This document shows, one piece after another, positions 54,177 through 62,583 of a stretch of DNA of 64,000 bases; the first letter of the stretch is position 1, and the number at the start of each line of letters is the position of its first letter. This DNA is from Jiangella sp. DSM 45060. Lineage in GTDB: Bacteria > Actinomycetota > Actinomycetes > Jiangellales > Jiangellaceae. The translations under genes were made by a program, and so were the position numbers. The stretch lies in assembly GCF_900105175.1 (NCBI RefSeq), contig NZ_LT629771.1, positions 7,150,622 to 7,214,621 on the forward strand, in the 5' to 3' direction. The notes beneath the pieces are model-generated. The model saw only the letters and a program-made list of their open reading frames with translations. It was not told where the DNA came from and did not search any database.

Positions 54177-54872
54177 ATGGACGACACCGCGCGACCACTG
54201 CGCCGGCCCGAGGCGTCGGCCGCCGTCGAGCATCTGGGCTGGCGGTACCTCCTGGCGCGCTTCCACACCGGCGTGGCGGTGGGGTCGCCGGCCGAGGCGG
54301 TCGACGTGACGGCGACGGCCGTCCGCGCGGCGGGTCCGGCGGCCGAGGGTCACCTGCGCGCCGACCTGCGGCCGGGACGCGTGCTGCTCAGCCTGCAGGA
54401 CGCCGCACTGGCGAACGTCACCAGCGTGGACGTCGACGCCGCGGCGCGCATCACGACGGCGCTGCTGGCGGCCGGGCGCGAGGCCGACCCCGCGGTCGGC
54501 GGGCGGCCGCGGTCGGAGCAGGCGCTGGAGCTCGCCATCGACGCGCTGGACATCCCCGCCGTCCGGCCGTTCTGGAAGGCCGTGCTCGCGTACGACGACG
54601 AGCCCGGGCTGGACGGCCCCACGGACGCGCTGGTCGATCCTCTCGGCCAGGGTCCGGCGGTCTGGTTCCAGCAGATGGACGAGCCGCGGCCGCAGCGCAA
54701 CCGCATCCACTTCGACCTCTGCGTCCCGCACGACGAGGCCCGGCGACGGCTCGCAGCGGCGCTCGACGCGGGCGGGCGGCTGGTGAACGACGGGCGCGCG
54801 CCGGCGTTCTGGGTGCTGGCCGACGCCGAGGGGAACGAGATCTGCATCTGCACGTGGCAGGGGCGGGACTGA
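54177..54872 (+). CDS. Pterin-4a-carbinolamine dehydratase-like domain fused to VOC domain
   Basis: The 231-residue protein has two parts. Residues about 18-110 (GWRYLLARFHTGVAVGSPAE, then a repeated helix-strand pattern) resemble the dehydratase fold, but the HHP catalytic motif is not evident. Residues about 118-230 are a VOC/glyoxalase-like domain (FWKAVLAYDDEPG, RNRIHFDLCVPHDEA, FWVLADAEGNEICICTW). Fusions of this kind are known in actinomycetes, without an established role. A leaderless start is possible (GAGCAT, 6 nt, ATG). Confidence 0.82.
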   Translation: MDDTARPLRRPEASAAVEHLGWRYLLARFHTGVAVGSPAEAVDVTATAVRAAGPAAEGHLRADLRPGRVLLSLQDAALANVTSVDVDAAARITTALLAAGREADPAVGGRPRSEQALELAIDALDIPAVRPFWKAVLAYDDEPGLDGPTDALVDPLGQGPAVWFQQMDEPRPQRNRIHFDLCVPHDEARRRLAAALDAGGRLVNDGRAPAFWVLADAEGNEICICTWQGRD

Positions 54873-55093
54873 TGCGATGACGACGCCTTGCTGGTGGGAC
54901 GACGACGGTGCGGCGGCGGTGGCGGGTGTGAGGCGGCCGGTGCGAGGCGGAGTCGGCCGTGGTGCAACGCGCGCTATCGGCCGGTACCCCGAGGTGATGC
55001 GATGACCGTGCTGGGGTTGGTCGGGGTGCCGTCGGGCGTGGCGGCGCGTTGGCCGGTGCACGTGGCAGGGTCGGGGCTGGTGCGATGACGACG
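54849..55093. repeat. Partial duplication around the arginase-like gene start
   Basis: The 37 bp at 54849-54885 recur at 55057-55093 (34 identical), and 61 bp at 54996-55056 recur at 55079-55139 (about 53 identical). Together they show that the junction of the VOC gene end and the arginase-like gene start was copied locally and has since diverged. A 42-codon frame (54877-55005) and a 28-codon frame (55002-55088) lie in the copied DNA. Confidence 0.85.
55002..55088 (+). pseudogene. Truncated copy of the arginase-like N-terminus
   Basis: The frame reads MTVLGLVGVPSGVAARWP, nearly the same as the true gene's MTTLGLVGVPSSVAAHWP, then diverges and stops after 28 codons. Its TGA overlaps the true ATG at 55085 (ATGA), and its own ATG overlaps the stop of a 42-codon frame in the same way. 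It is a duplication remnant that might act as a coupling leader. Confidence 0.7.
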
Positions 55094-55975
55094 CTGGGGT
55101 TGGTCGGGGTGCCGTCGAGTGTGGCGGCGCACTGGCCGGGTCAGGAGCGGGCGCCGGCGGTGCTGCGGGCCGCCGGGCTGGTGGAGCGGCTGCGGCAGTC
55201 CGGCCACGAAGTGCACGATCACGGCGACCGCCCGGTCCGGCGCTGGGCCGCGCACCCGGCGGCCGGTGAGCCGAACAACGTCGGCGGCGTCATCGAGGTG
55301 CTCGACGACGCCCGCGCGGCCGTCGCCGCCGTCATCGAGGCCGGCGAGACACCGGTCGTCGTCGGGGGAGAGTGCACGCTGACCATCGCCGTCATCAGCG
55401 CGTTCGCCGCCGCCGGGCAGGACGTCGGGCTCGTCTACGTCGACGGCGGGCAGGATCTCCAGACGCCGGCCGACCACCCGCACGAACCGATCGCCGACGG
55501 CATGGGCGTCGCGCACCTGCTCGACCTCCCCGGCACCGCGCCCGCGCTGAGCGGCTTCGGTCCGCGCCGTCCGCTGCTCACCGCCGACCAGGTCTGCTTC
55601 TTCGGGTACGCCGACGATGAGGAGGACGTGCACGGGCGGGTGCCCAGCTGGCGCTTCCCCGTCGCGTCGGTCGCGCCCGACCCGCCCGCCGCCGCCCGGC
55701 TCGCGCTCGCCGCCGTCACGTCGGTGACCAGCCGGTTCGTCGTGCACCTCGACGTCGACGTCGTCAACTTCCTCGACCTCCCGGCCGCCGACGTGCCGCA
55801 GTACCGGGGCCTCACGCTGGCCCAGGTGACCAGCGCGGTGACGGTCATGGCGGGCCACCCCGGGTTCGCCGGCCTGGTGCTCACCGAGTTCAACCCCGAC
55901 CACGGCGAACCCGACGGCTCCACGGCCGGGCGACTCGCTGAGGCCGTCGCCGCGGTGTTCAGGCCGGCGCGCTGA
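55085..55975 (+). CDS. Arginase-fold protein lacking both histidine metal ligands
   Basis: The 296-residue protein has the ureohydrolase fold in order: VVVGGECTLTI (normally GGDHS), VYVDGGQDLQTP (normally DAHxDxxTP) and HLDVDVVNFLD (normally SxDxDxxDP). Of the six manganese ligands, the aspartates remain but the first histidine is Cys, as in some divergent relatives, and the second is Gly. It is thus unlikely to be an ordinary arginase or agmatinase. It may bind one metal, use another, or have lost activity. Its 3' end overlaps the convergent MerR gene by 17 bp. Confidence 0.87.
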   Translation: MTTLGLVGVPSSVAAHWPGQERAPAVLRAAGLVERLRQSGHEVHDHGDRPVRRWAAHPAAGEPNNVGGVIEVLDDARAAVAAVIEAGETPVVVGGECTLTIAVISAFAAAGQDVGLVYVDGGQDLQTPADHPHEPIADGMGVAHLLDLPGTAPALSGFGPRRPLLTADQVCFFGYADDEEDVHGRVPSWRFPVASVAPDPPAAARLALAAVTSVTSRFVVHLDVDVVNFLDLPAADVPQYRGLTLAQVTSAVTVMAGHPGFAGLVLTEFNPDHGEPDGSTAGRLAEAVAAVFRPAR

Positions 55976-56714
55976 GCCGCGACTCCACCAGCGCCAGCAC
56001 CCGCCGCTGCGCCTCGTTCAGCACGTCGCCGGTGTACGCCGAGAGCAGCGGCGCCACCGCATCGAGATCGAGCTCGTCGTCGCTCGCGGCCTGGAACTCC
56101 GCCGCGATGGGCGCGACCATCGCCGCGAGGTCGTCGGCCAGCCGCTCGATCTCGGCGTCGTCGCTGCCGGGACCCAGCGCGTCCATGCGCGCGTAGAGCG
56201 TCCGGCTCGCCGCCACGACGTCCGGGGCGGTCATCCGCTCGTACAGCTGGGACAGCCGCGGCAGGTTCTCTTCTCCGACAAGATGCGCGACGAGGATCGT
56301 CTGCTCGCGGTCGATCCGGGCCAGCGTGGCCGGCGCGTCGGCGTCGGCCCACGCCGCGAGGTGCCGGGCCAGCTCGTGCGGTAGGTCGGGCGCGGCGCGG
56401 TCGCGACGCAACTCCGCGACGACGGCCCGGCGTGCCTCCAGCCGCTGGATCTGCCCCGCCAGCTCGTCGTCCAGCTGATCGAGCAGTTCGACGGCGTCGG
56501 CGTCGGGCTGGTCGAGCAGACCCGGCAGCGCGGCCAGCGGGAAGCCGAGCGCCGTCAGCCGCTTGATCCGCAGCACCCGGATGAGGTGGTGCACGTCGTA
56601 CGCGCGGTACCCGTTCGCCTTCCGCGGCGGCTCGTCGAGCACCCCGACCTGGTGGTAGTGCCGCAACGCGCGGACGGTGACGCCGGCCAGCGCGGCCAGC
56701 TCGCTACTGCGCAC
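55959..56714 (-). CDS. MerR-family regulator
   Basis: The 251-residue protein has the MerR HTH (SSELAALAGVTVRALRHYHQ, about residues 3-22, then NGYRAYD), a dimerisation helix and a long C-terminal domain resembling TipA-type ligand domains. The GTG start lies inside the end of the MFS gene (11-bp overlap), so the two are co-translated. It probably responds to a compound carried by that transporter. A MerR-type promoter precedes the pair. Confidence 0.92.
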   Translation of the reverse strand: MRSSELAALAGVTVRALRHYHQVGVLDEPPRKANGYRAYDVHHLIRVLRIKRLTALGFPLAALPGLLDQPDADAVELLDQLDDELAGQIQRLEARRAVVAELRRDRAAPDLPHELARHLAAWADADAPATLARIDREQTILVAHLVGEENLPRLSQLYERMTAPDVVAASRTLYARMDALGPGSDDAEIERLADDLAAMVAPIAAEFQAASDDELDLDAVAPLLSAYTGDVLNEAQRRVLALVESRLSAPA

Positions 56715-57948
56715 TCATGGACACCTCCTCGGACGGCGCGGTCGTGGAATCAACGGTACGCAGCGCCTGTGAACGTAGTGCGACGATCGCCGTCACCAGC
56801 CACACCGCGGCCACCGCGACCGCCGCCACCCGCACGGAGCCGTACTCGGTGAGGACGGCCGCGAGCATGATCCCGGCCGGCGGCGCGGCCGTCGTGACGG
56901 CGTTCTGCGTGCCCATGACGCGGCCGCGGAACGCCTCGGGCACCCGCTCGATCATCAGGACGCCGAGCAGGCTGCCGGACACCCCGCTGAACGCGCCCAC
57001 CAGGAACGCGCCCGCGAACACCGTCCATGGCGCCACGAGGCCGGCGACGACGGCGAACCCGCCGGCCGTCCCGACGGTGCCGATGACCAGCCAGAACCGC
57101 TGCGACGCCCGAGGCCCGGCCACCGCGTACGTCCCGGCGCCGAGCAGCATGCCCGCGGCGATCGCGGTGAGGACGAACCCGACCTGCTCCGGGCGACCGG
57201 CGTCGAGGAAGTACACCGGCAGGACGAGTCCCTGCAGCGCGGCCAGGACGAACACCGACGTGACGGCGATCAGGGTGACGGTCGCGAGGAACCGCGACCC
57301 GGCCAGCACCCGCCAGCCGGCGACGAACTGCCGCCAGGACGAGCCCGCGGGTCCAGCGGCGCTGCAGGCCGCGTCGATGACGCCGACCCGATGCGGGATC
57401 GCCAACGTGATCAGCGCCGCGCCGAGCGACGTCGCCGCCGTCAGCCACAGGACCGTCGACCCGTCGAACAGTGCCATCAGCGTTCCGGCCGCCGCCGGCC
57501 CGGCCAGCAGCGCGACGGCGCCCAGTGCCTCGCGGGCGCCCATGAGCCGCTCCGCGGCGACGCCGCTGTGCCGCACGATCGCCGGCAGCAGCGCGTCGCG
57601 CGCCGTCATCCCCGGCACGTCGCCGAGCGAGCCGATGATCCCGAACAGCACGAACCAGCCCAGCTCCAGCCCGCTGACCGCGTCGACGAGGGGGAGCGCG
57701 GCGACCGCCCCCGCCGAGACCAGGTCCGTGACCACCGACGACGTGCGCCGGTTGATCCGGTCGATCACGACGCCCATGAACAGGCCGGCCAGCACCGCGG
57801 GCACCGCCGTCGCCGCGGCCACCCAGCCGGCGCCGAGCGCGCTGCCGGTGGTCTGCAGCACGATCAGCGGTAGCGCGACGCCGGCGACGGAGTTGCCGAG
57901 CAGGCTCAGCGTGTAGGACGCGAGGTACGCGACCGGGATCAGCCTCAT
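56704..57948 (-). CDS. MFS transporter, efflux-like, paired with MerR regulator
   Basis: The 414-residue protein has about 12 helices and MFS_3-like sequence (VAYLASYTLSLLGNSVAGVA, MGVVIDRINRRTS, RGRVMGTQNAV). GGAGGC precedes the ATG. It is the first gene of a two-gene operon with the MerR regulator. Drug or metabolite efflux induced through MerR is the usual logic for this arrangement. Confidence 0.92.
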   Translation of the reverse strand: MRLIPVAYLASYTLSLLGNSVAGVALPLIVLQTTGSALGAGWVAAATAVPAVLAGLFMGVVIDRINRRTSSVVTDLVSAGAVAALPLVDAVSGLELGWFVLFGIIGSLGDVPGMTARDALLPAIVRHSGVAAERLMGAREALGAVALLAGPAAAGTLMALFDGSTVLWLTAATSLGAALITLAIPHRVGVIDAACSAAGPAGSSWRQFVAGWRVLAGSRFLATVTLIAVTSVFVLAALQGLVLPVYFLDAGRPEQVGFVLTAIAAGMLLGAGTYAVAGPRASQRFWLVIGTVGTAGGFAVVAGLVAPWTVFAGAFLVGAFSGVSGSLLGVLMIERVPEAFRGRVMGTQNAVTTAAPPAGIMLAAVLTEYGSVRVAAVAVAAVWLVTAIVALRSQALRTVDSTTAPSEEVSMSAQ

Positions 57949-57958
57949 GCCTCCAGCG

Positions 57959-57985
57959 AAAACTATGACGTCGCGTCGGGGTCAA
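57959..57985 (-). promoter_or_regulatory. MerR-type promoter/operator of the MFS-MerR operon
   Basis: On the minus strand TTGACC (57985-57980) and TAGTTT (57964-57959) flank a spacer containing the palindrome GACG-cga-CGTC (57967-57977). MerR proteins bind between -35 and -10 and remodel the spacer. The measured spacer here is about 15 nt, so the exact -10 is uncertain. Confidence 0.5.
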
Positions 57986-57989
57986 GCCG

Positions 57990-59492
57990 TCAGCTCGACT
58001 GCGCCGCCACCGCCTGACTGAGCCGGAACTCCTCGGCGTCCGGCTCGGTCCTGAACTCGACGACCGCGATGTTGTGCTCGCGCAGCGCGTCCAGCACCTC
58101 GGCCGGCGTGACGTAGAAGAACTCCCGCCTCGGGTTCATGCGGTTGACCCGGACCTCGGCCAGCTCGCGATGCAGCATCGTCTCGACGCCCACGGCATCG
58201 TCGGAGAAGAACAGCGCGTGCACGTCGAACCGGAACGGCACCGACGCGTCGCCGAGCTCCCGGATGCGGTCCATCGGGTCCAGCCGGCGGGTCATTCCGA
58301 TCTTGACCATGCGCTCGCCGAAGGCACCGACATTGGAGATGACGTAGACGTAGCCTGCGCGGATGTTCGCCGCCCGGTAGTCGACGTCGTCGAGCGCCTT
58401 GTCGACGTCCGTGAGCTTCGCCTGCAGCGCTTCGGCGCCGGCGGTGTCGCCGCGGGCGCGGAGTGCCTCGAGTGCGTTGGCGTAGTGGTCGCGCTCCTTC
58501 TGCAACCGCTCACGTTCCCGGCGCAGCTCGTCCTCGACCTTCTTCTGCTCGCGGAGCTCGGCACGCCGCTCGCGTTCGGCCTCCTTTGCCGCCTTCACGG
58601 CCTCGAGGTGCCGGGCGGCCAGCGCCAGCTCGTCGAGCCGAAGCCTGTGGTAGCGCGCTGCGATGCGCAGGTTGATCATCGTGCCGTTCCTCTCGACCCG
58701 GTCGACGACCTTGGTGAGGCGATTCCGGGCGGTCTCCAGGCCACCGGCCCGCACGGTCTTGATGCAGTTCTCGGCTTCGGCGTTGTAGGCGGCGAGCATC
58801 GTCTTCGACATGTCTTTGACGAACTTGCGCCCCTTGGCGGTGGAGTTGTTGAAGGTGAAGTTCTCGGTCGCGGTGGTCGCCCGGCCCTCTGCGACCAGCT
58901 GCTTGATCTCGAGTCGGAGCGCGGCCAGCTGATTGGCGAGGGCCGCCGACTCCTCTGCGGGGTGCTCGAAGTCGTACAGGCCCAGTTCCTGGACGGCCAC
59001 AGCGCGGCGGGCGTCGACGAGTTCCGCGGCGAGCCGGGTCACCTCGGCGCGCTGGGTCGCCGCCTCGGCTCGCAGCTGCTCGACCTCTCGTCCCGCCTCG
59101 ATTCTCATCCGCTCGACCTCGCTGCGTGTTTCGGTTCGCACGCGCTCGGCTTCGCTCGTCGCCTTGGCCCGCAGGCGTTCGGCCTCGACGAGGCTCATGC
59201 CGCCGAACCGGTCGAGCGCGTTCCTGAGCTCGTCGTTCTCGACCATCAGCTCCTTGGCCCGGGCTCGCGCACCGAAGAACGAGACCTTCTGGTCGGGGCG
59301 CGTTCGTGCGGCCTGCTCCGGATGAGCTGCTGCAGTCTGGAGTGGGGTGGCCGCCGCCGCCTGTGGCGCCGGAACTGCTGCGGGTGCCTCGCGAGGGCGG
59401 GTCGCCTCGGTCCATCGTGCGCCGTCCCACCACCGGTGGATGGATGCGTCAGTGGTGTCGTCGTACCAGCCTGGCGGTGGTGCCTGTGTCAT
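57990..59492 (-). CDS. DUF2510-coiled coil-DUF4041-MUG113 (GIY-YIG-like) protein
   Basis: The 500-residue protein starts with a DUF2510 unit (PPGWYDDTTDASIHRWWDGA), a Pro/Ala linker, and a long heptad-rich coiled coil (residues about 75-165). DUF4041 follows (YDFEHPAEESAALANQL, FNNSTAKGRKFVKDMSKTML), then a second charged coiled coil (about 270-345). The C-terminal domain is T5orf172/MUG113, a GIY-YIG relative: GYVYVISN, VKIGMTRRLDPMDRI, ETMLHREL, REFFYV. DUF4041-MUG113 proteins occur in phages and mobile DNA; function is not established. DUF2510 normally marks membrane or envelope proteins, but no membrane helix is present here. GGGGGGA precedes the ATG. Confidence 0.9.
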   Translation of the reverse strand: MTQAPPPGWYDDTTDASIHRWWDGARWTEATRPREAPAAVPAPQAAAATPLQTAAAHPEQAARTRPDQKVSFFGARARAKELMVENDELRNALDRFGGMSLVEAERLRAKATSEAERVRTETRSEVERMRIEAGREVEQLRAEAATQRAEVTRLAAELVDARRAVAVQELGLYDFEHPAEESAALANQLAALRLEIKQLVAEGRATTATENFTFNNSTAKGRKFVKDMSKTMLAAYNAEAENCIKTVRAGGLETARNRLTKVVDRVERNGTMINLRIAARYHRLRLDELALAARHLEAVKAAKEAERERRAELREQKKVEDELRRERERLQKERDHYANALEALRARGDTAGAEALQAKLTDVDKALDDVDYRAANIRAGYVYVISNVGAFGERMVKIGMTRRLDPMDRIRELGDASVPFRFDVHALFFSDDAVGVETMLHRELAEVRVNRMNPRREFFYVTPAEVLDALREHNIAVVEFRTEPDAEEFRLSQAVAAQSS

Positions 59493-59558
59493 GATCCCCC
59501 CGGGAGACGATGTGTGCCGTCACCGTACTGATCACCCGCGACAGAACCGGAGCCCTGC

Positions 59559-59564
59559 CAGACT
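59559..59564 (+). promoter_or_regulatory. Possible -10 element, leaderless start of PHP gene
   Basis: CAGACT, 6 nt, then GTG at 59571. No ribosome site is seen. The hexamer is weaker than the other examples. Confidence 0.3.
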
Positions 59565-59570
59565 GGGTCC

Positions 59571-60602
59571 GTGACTGCCGATCCCACGCCGGGCGATCTG
59601 ATGCGGCGCATCGCGTTCCTGCTGGAGCGGGCCCGCGAGCCCACCTACCGGGTGCGCGCCTTCCGCACGGCGGCCGCGACCGTCGACGAGGTGGGGATCG
59701 CCGAGTTGGTGGAGCGGGTGGAGGAGGGCACGCTGACCGAGCTGCCCGGCATCGGCAAGGTGACGGCGACGGTCATCAGCGAGGCGCTGGCCGGGGAGGT
59801 CCCGGTGTACCTGCGCCGCCTGGAGGCGACCGGTGGCCGGCCGGTCGCGGAGGGCGGCGCGGAGATCCGGGCGGCGCTGCGCGGCGACCTGCACATGCAT
59901 TCGGACTGGTCGGACGGCGGCAGCCCGATCCCGGAGATGGTCGCGGCCGCCGCCGACCTGGGCCACGAGTACGTCGCGCTCACCGACCACTCGCCGCGGC
60001 TGACCGTCGCGAACGGGCTGTCGGCGCAACGGCTGCGCCAGCAACTCGACGTCGTGGCGGAGCTGAACGACAAGAGTGAGGGAATCCGTGTCCTCACCGG
60101 CATCGAGGTCGACATCAACGAGGACGGCTCACTGGACCAGACCGACGAGCTGCTCGGGCGGCTCGACGTCGTCGTGGCGAGCGTGCACTCGAAGCTGCGC
60201 ATGGCGTCCGACGAGCTGACCGAGCGCATGGTGACGGCCATCGCCAACCCGCACACGGACGTCCTCGGGCACTGCACCGGCCGGCTCATCACGGGCGGGC
60301 GCGGCACCCGGCCGGAGTCGACGTTCGACGCGGAGATCGTGTTCGCCGCGTGCGCGCGGTTCGGCGTCGCCGTCGAGATCAACTCGCGGCCGGAGCGGCT
60401 GGACCCGCCGAAGCGGCTGCTCCGCCTCGCCGTCGAGGCCGGCTGCTCGTTCGCGCTCGACACCGACGCGCACGCGCCCGGCCAGCTGGACTGGCAGCCG
60501 TACGGGTGCGAGCGCGCGGCCGCTTGCGGCGTGCCGATCGAGAAGATCGTCAACACCTGGCCGGTCGATGACCTGTTGGCCTGGACCCGTCGCGGAGGCT
60601 AG
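59571..60602 (+). CDS. Helix-hairpin-helix plus PHP-domain phosphoesterase (PolX-like without polymerase)
   Basis: The 343-residue protein has an N-terminal HhH region (YRVRAFRTAAATVDEV, LTELPGIGKVTATVISEAL, residues about 25-85). A complete PHP domain follows: GDLHMHSDWSDGG, ALTDHSPRL, GIEVDI, ASVHSKL, EINSRPERLD and LDTDAHAP. These are the metal ligands of the PHP nuclease of family X DNA polymerases, but the polymerase domain is absent. It may act in DNA end cleaning or as a histidinol-phosphatase-like enzyme. The lipoprotein gene starts directly after its stop. Confidence 0.9.
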   Translation: MTADPTPGDLMRRIAFLLERAREPTYRVRAFRTAAATVDEVGIAELVERVEEGTLTELPGIGKVTATVISEALAGEVPVYLRRLEATGGRPVAEGGAEIRAALRGDLHMHSDWSDGGSPIPEMVAAAADLGHEYVALTDHSPRLTVANGLSAQRLRQQLDVVAELNDKSEGIRVLTGIEVDINEDGSLDQTDELLGRLDVVVASVHSKLRMASDELTERMVTAIANPHTDVLGHCTGRLITGGRGTRPESTFDAEIVFAACARFGVAVEINSRPERLDPPKRLLRLAVEAGCSFALDTDAHAPGQLDWQPYGCERAAACGVPIEKIVNTWPVDDLLAWTRRGG

Positions 60603-61346
60603 ATGCGCGGAACGATCACGCTCCTCCTGCTCCTCGGGCTCGTGCTGACGGGCTGCTCGGGCGACGAGCGGGACGGCGACGGAGGAGGCGGCCCGACGCC
60701 CACGTCGCCGTACCAGGAGATCGAGTTCACCGGCGGCGACGGCCAGCCGCGGGAGGGGCGTCTCTACGGCCAGGACGACGCACCCGTCGGCGTCGTCCTC
60801 TCGCACATGGGCAGCGACGGCGACAGCTGGGACGACTGGGCGGCAACGGCGCAGGCACTGGCCGAGCGCGGTCACCGCGTCGTGACGTACCAGCGGCTCC
60901 GGCCGCGCTACCAGGTCTGGCAGGAGATCGTCGGCGCCGTGGAGTACCTGCGCGACAACGGCGCCGAGCGGGTGGTCGTCGCCGGCGCGAGCCTCGGCGC
61001 CATGGCGTCGCTGCACGTCGCGCTCGAGCCGGAGCCGCCCACCGACGCCGTCGTCTGGATCGCCGGCCTCCTGCACTCGGACGGCCTGGACTTCGACCAG
61101 GCCACGGTCGCCGGGCTGGCGTGTCCGGCGCTGCTCGTCAGCGGTGACCAGGACTCCTACGGCGGCGCCGATGCCACCGAGCAACTGCACGCCTGGCTGC
61201 CGAGCAGCGAGCTGCTGATCCTGCCGAGCGCGCGCCACGGCACCGACATCCTGGCCGACGGCGGCGCTCCGGCCGAACAACTGGAGGCCGCCGTCCTCGA
61301 CTTCGTGGACACGGTCGCGGCCGCCGAGACGACCACGCCCTGCTGA
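60603..61346 (+). CDS. Lipoprotein with alpha/beta-hydrolase fold
   Basis: The 247-residue protein has a signal peptide with lipobox LVLTGC (cysteine near residue 17) and a Gly/Asp-rich linker. The hydrolase core has the nucleophile in VVAGASLGAMASL (Ser near residue 128), the acid probably in LLVSGDQDSYGG and the histidine in SARHGTDIL. It would act on the outer face of the membrane as an esterase or lipase-like enzyme. The ATG immediately follows the PHP stop, so translation is probably coupled. Confidence 0.88.
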   Translation: MRGTITLLLLLGLVLTGCSGDERDGDGGGGPTPTSPYQEIEFTGGDGQPREGRLYGQDDAPVGVVLSHMGSDGDSWDDWAATAQALAERGHRVVTYQRLRPRYQVWQEIVGAVEYLRDNGAERVVVAGASLGAMASLHVALEPEPPTDAVVWIAGLLHSDGLDFDQATVAGLACPALLVSGDQDSYGGADATEQLHAWLPSSELLILPSARHGTDILADGGAPAEQLEAAVLDFVDTVAAAETTTPC

Positions 61347-61356
61347 CGACGTCGCA

Positions 61357-61395
61357 GTGGTGGTCCGGGGGGACGGCATCCCCCCGGACCACCAC
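61357..61395. terminator. Bidirectional hairpin terminator
   Basis: A perfect 17-bp stem (GTGGTGGTCCGGGGGGA and its complement) with a 5-nt loop lies between the convergent hydrolase and MFS genes. No clear T-run follows, as is often true in high-GC actinomycetes. Confidence 0.85.
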
Positions 61396-61413
61396 GCCAG
61401 CCGCCCGCGGTCA

Positions 61414-62583
61414 TCAGTGCGGGCGGCAAACGGCCAGGGCTCCGGCGGCCAACGCCACCACCGCCATGACGGCGCAGCCCCACAGCGCGGCGACCGGCCC
61501 GTTCGCGTCGACGAGGACGCCGAGCAGGCTGGTCGTGCCGGCTGCGACGCCGACGCTGAGCCCGAGCGCCGTCCCCGCCGCCAGCCCGGCGTGTCGGGGC
61601 AGGCCGTCCTGCGCGACGATGACCAGCGGGTAGAAGACCCCCTCGATCACCAGCCCGATCACGATCAGCACGACGACGGCCAGCAGCGGCCCGGTCAGCG
61701 GCAGCACCGCCGACAGCGGCACCAGCGCGAGCACCGACACCAGCACCACCGGCCGCCGCCCGCGCCGGTCGCCGACCGCGCCGGCCGCGTACGTCCCGAC
61801 GGCGCCGGCCAGCAGCATGCCGGTGACGGCGGCGCTGCCCAGTCCGACGCCGGTGCCGAGCGTCTCGTCGAACCAGACCGGCGCGAAGGCCATCAGCCCG
61901 AACAGCACGCCCGCGGCCGCCGTCGCGCCGAGCGTCGCGAACCCGAACGTGCGCCAGTCGTCGGGCACCTCGACGGAGGCGGCGTCGTCGCCCGGCGTCA
62001 CGAGGTCGGATGGCACGCCGCGGCCCAGCAGCAGCGCGCCGACCAGCGGGATGACGGCGACGGCGCCGGCCGCCTCGATCCCGTACGCGGCGCCGAGCGG
62101 GACGACCAGCGACGGGCCGAGCGCGAAGCCGATGTTGCCGCCGAGCGCGAAGACGCCCAGCGCGGCGCCGGGGCTGGCGGCGGCCGCGGCGCGGGTCGCG
62201 CGGAACGCCTCGGGGTGGAAGATCGCGACGCCGAGGCCGCCGAGCAGCAGCGCGACGGCGATGGCGGCGAACGAGTCGAGCAGGGTCGCGGCCAGCAGCC
62301 CGCCGCCGGTCAGCGCGAGCCCGAGCGGCTGCAGCCACGCCGCCCGGACGCGGTCGCCGACGACGCCGGCCAGCGGCTGCATGACCGACGACGCGAGGCT
62401 GCCGGCCAGCACCAGCAGCCCGGCGTCGGCGTAGGACATGCCGCGCTCGGCGACGAAGAACGGGATCAGCGCGGGGACGGCGGCCTGGAACAGGTCGGCG
62501 CCGGCGTGCGCGACGGTGAGCCGCGCGACCCGGCCGCGGTCGACGTCCTGCCCGGGGATGACCCGCTCGAGCAGGGCCGTCAT
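61414..62583 (-). CDS. MFS transporter (fosmidomycin-resistance-like)
   Basis: The 389-residue protein has about 12 helices and resembles Fsr-type exporters (LTVAHAGADLFQAAVPALIP, AGVVGDRVRAAWL, GLGVAIFHPEAFRATRA). The ATG overlaps the stop of the TetR gene (ATGA), so repressor and pump form one transcript. The open frame further upstream is out of frame with tetR. The exported compound is unknown. Confidence 0.92.
   Translation of the reverse strand: MTALLERVIPGQDVDRGRVARLTVAHAGADLFQAAVPALIPFFVAERGMSYADAGLLVLAGSLASSVMQPLAGVVGDRVRAAWLQPLGLALTGGGLLAATLLDSFAAIAVALLLGGLGVAIFHPEAFRATRAAAAASPGAALGVFALGGNIGFALGPSLVVPLGAAYGIEAAGAVAVIPLVGALLLGRGVPSDLVTPGDDAASVEVPDDWRTFGFATLGATAAAGVLFGLMAFAPVWFDETLGTGVGLGSAAVTGMLLAGAVGTYAAGAVGDRRGRRPVVLVSVLALVPLSAVLPLTGPLLAVVVLIVIGLVIEGVFYPLVIVAQDGLPRHAGLAAGTALGLSVGVAAGTTSLLGVLVDANGPVAALWGCAVMAVVALAAGALAVCRPH

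Noticed and set aside
54888-55088. 66-residue small protein gene
   Set aside because: Its second half is the duplicated arginase N-terminus and its first half has no ribosome site or protein-like pattern.
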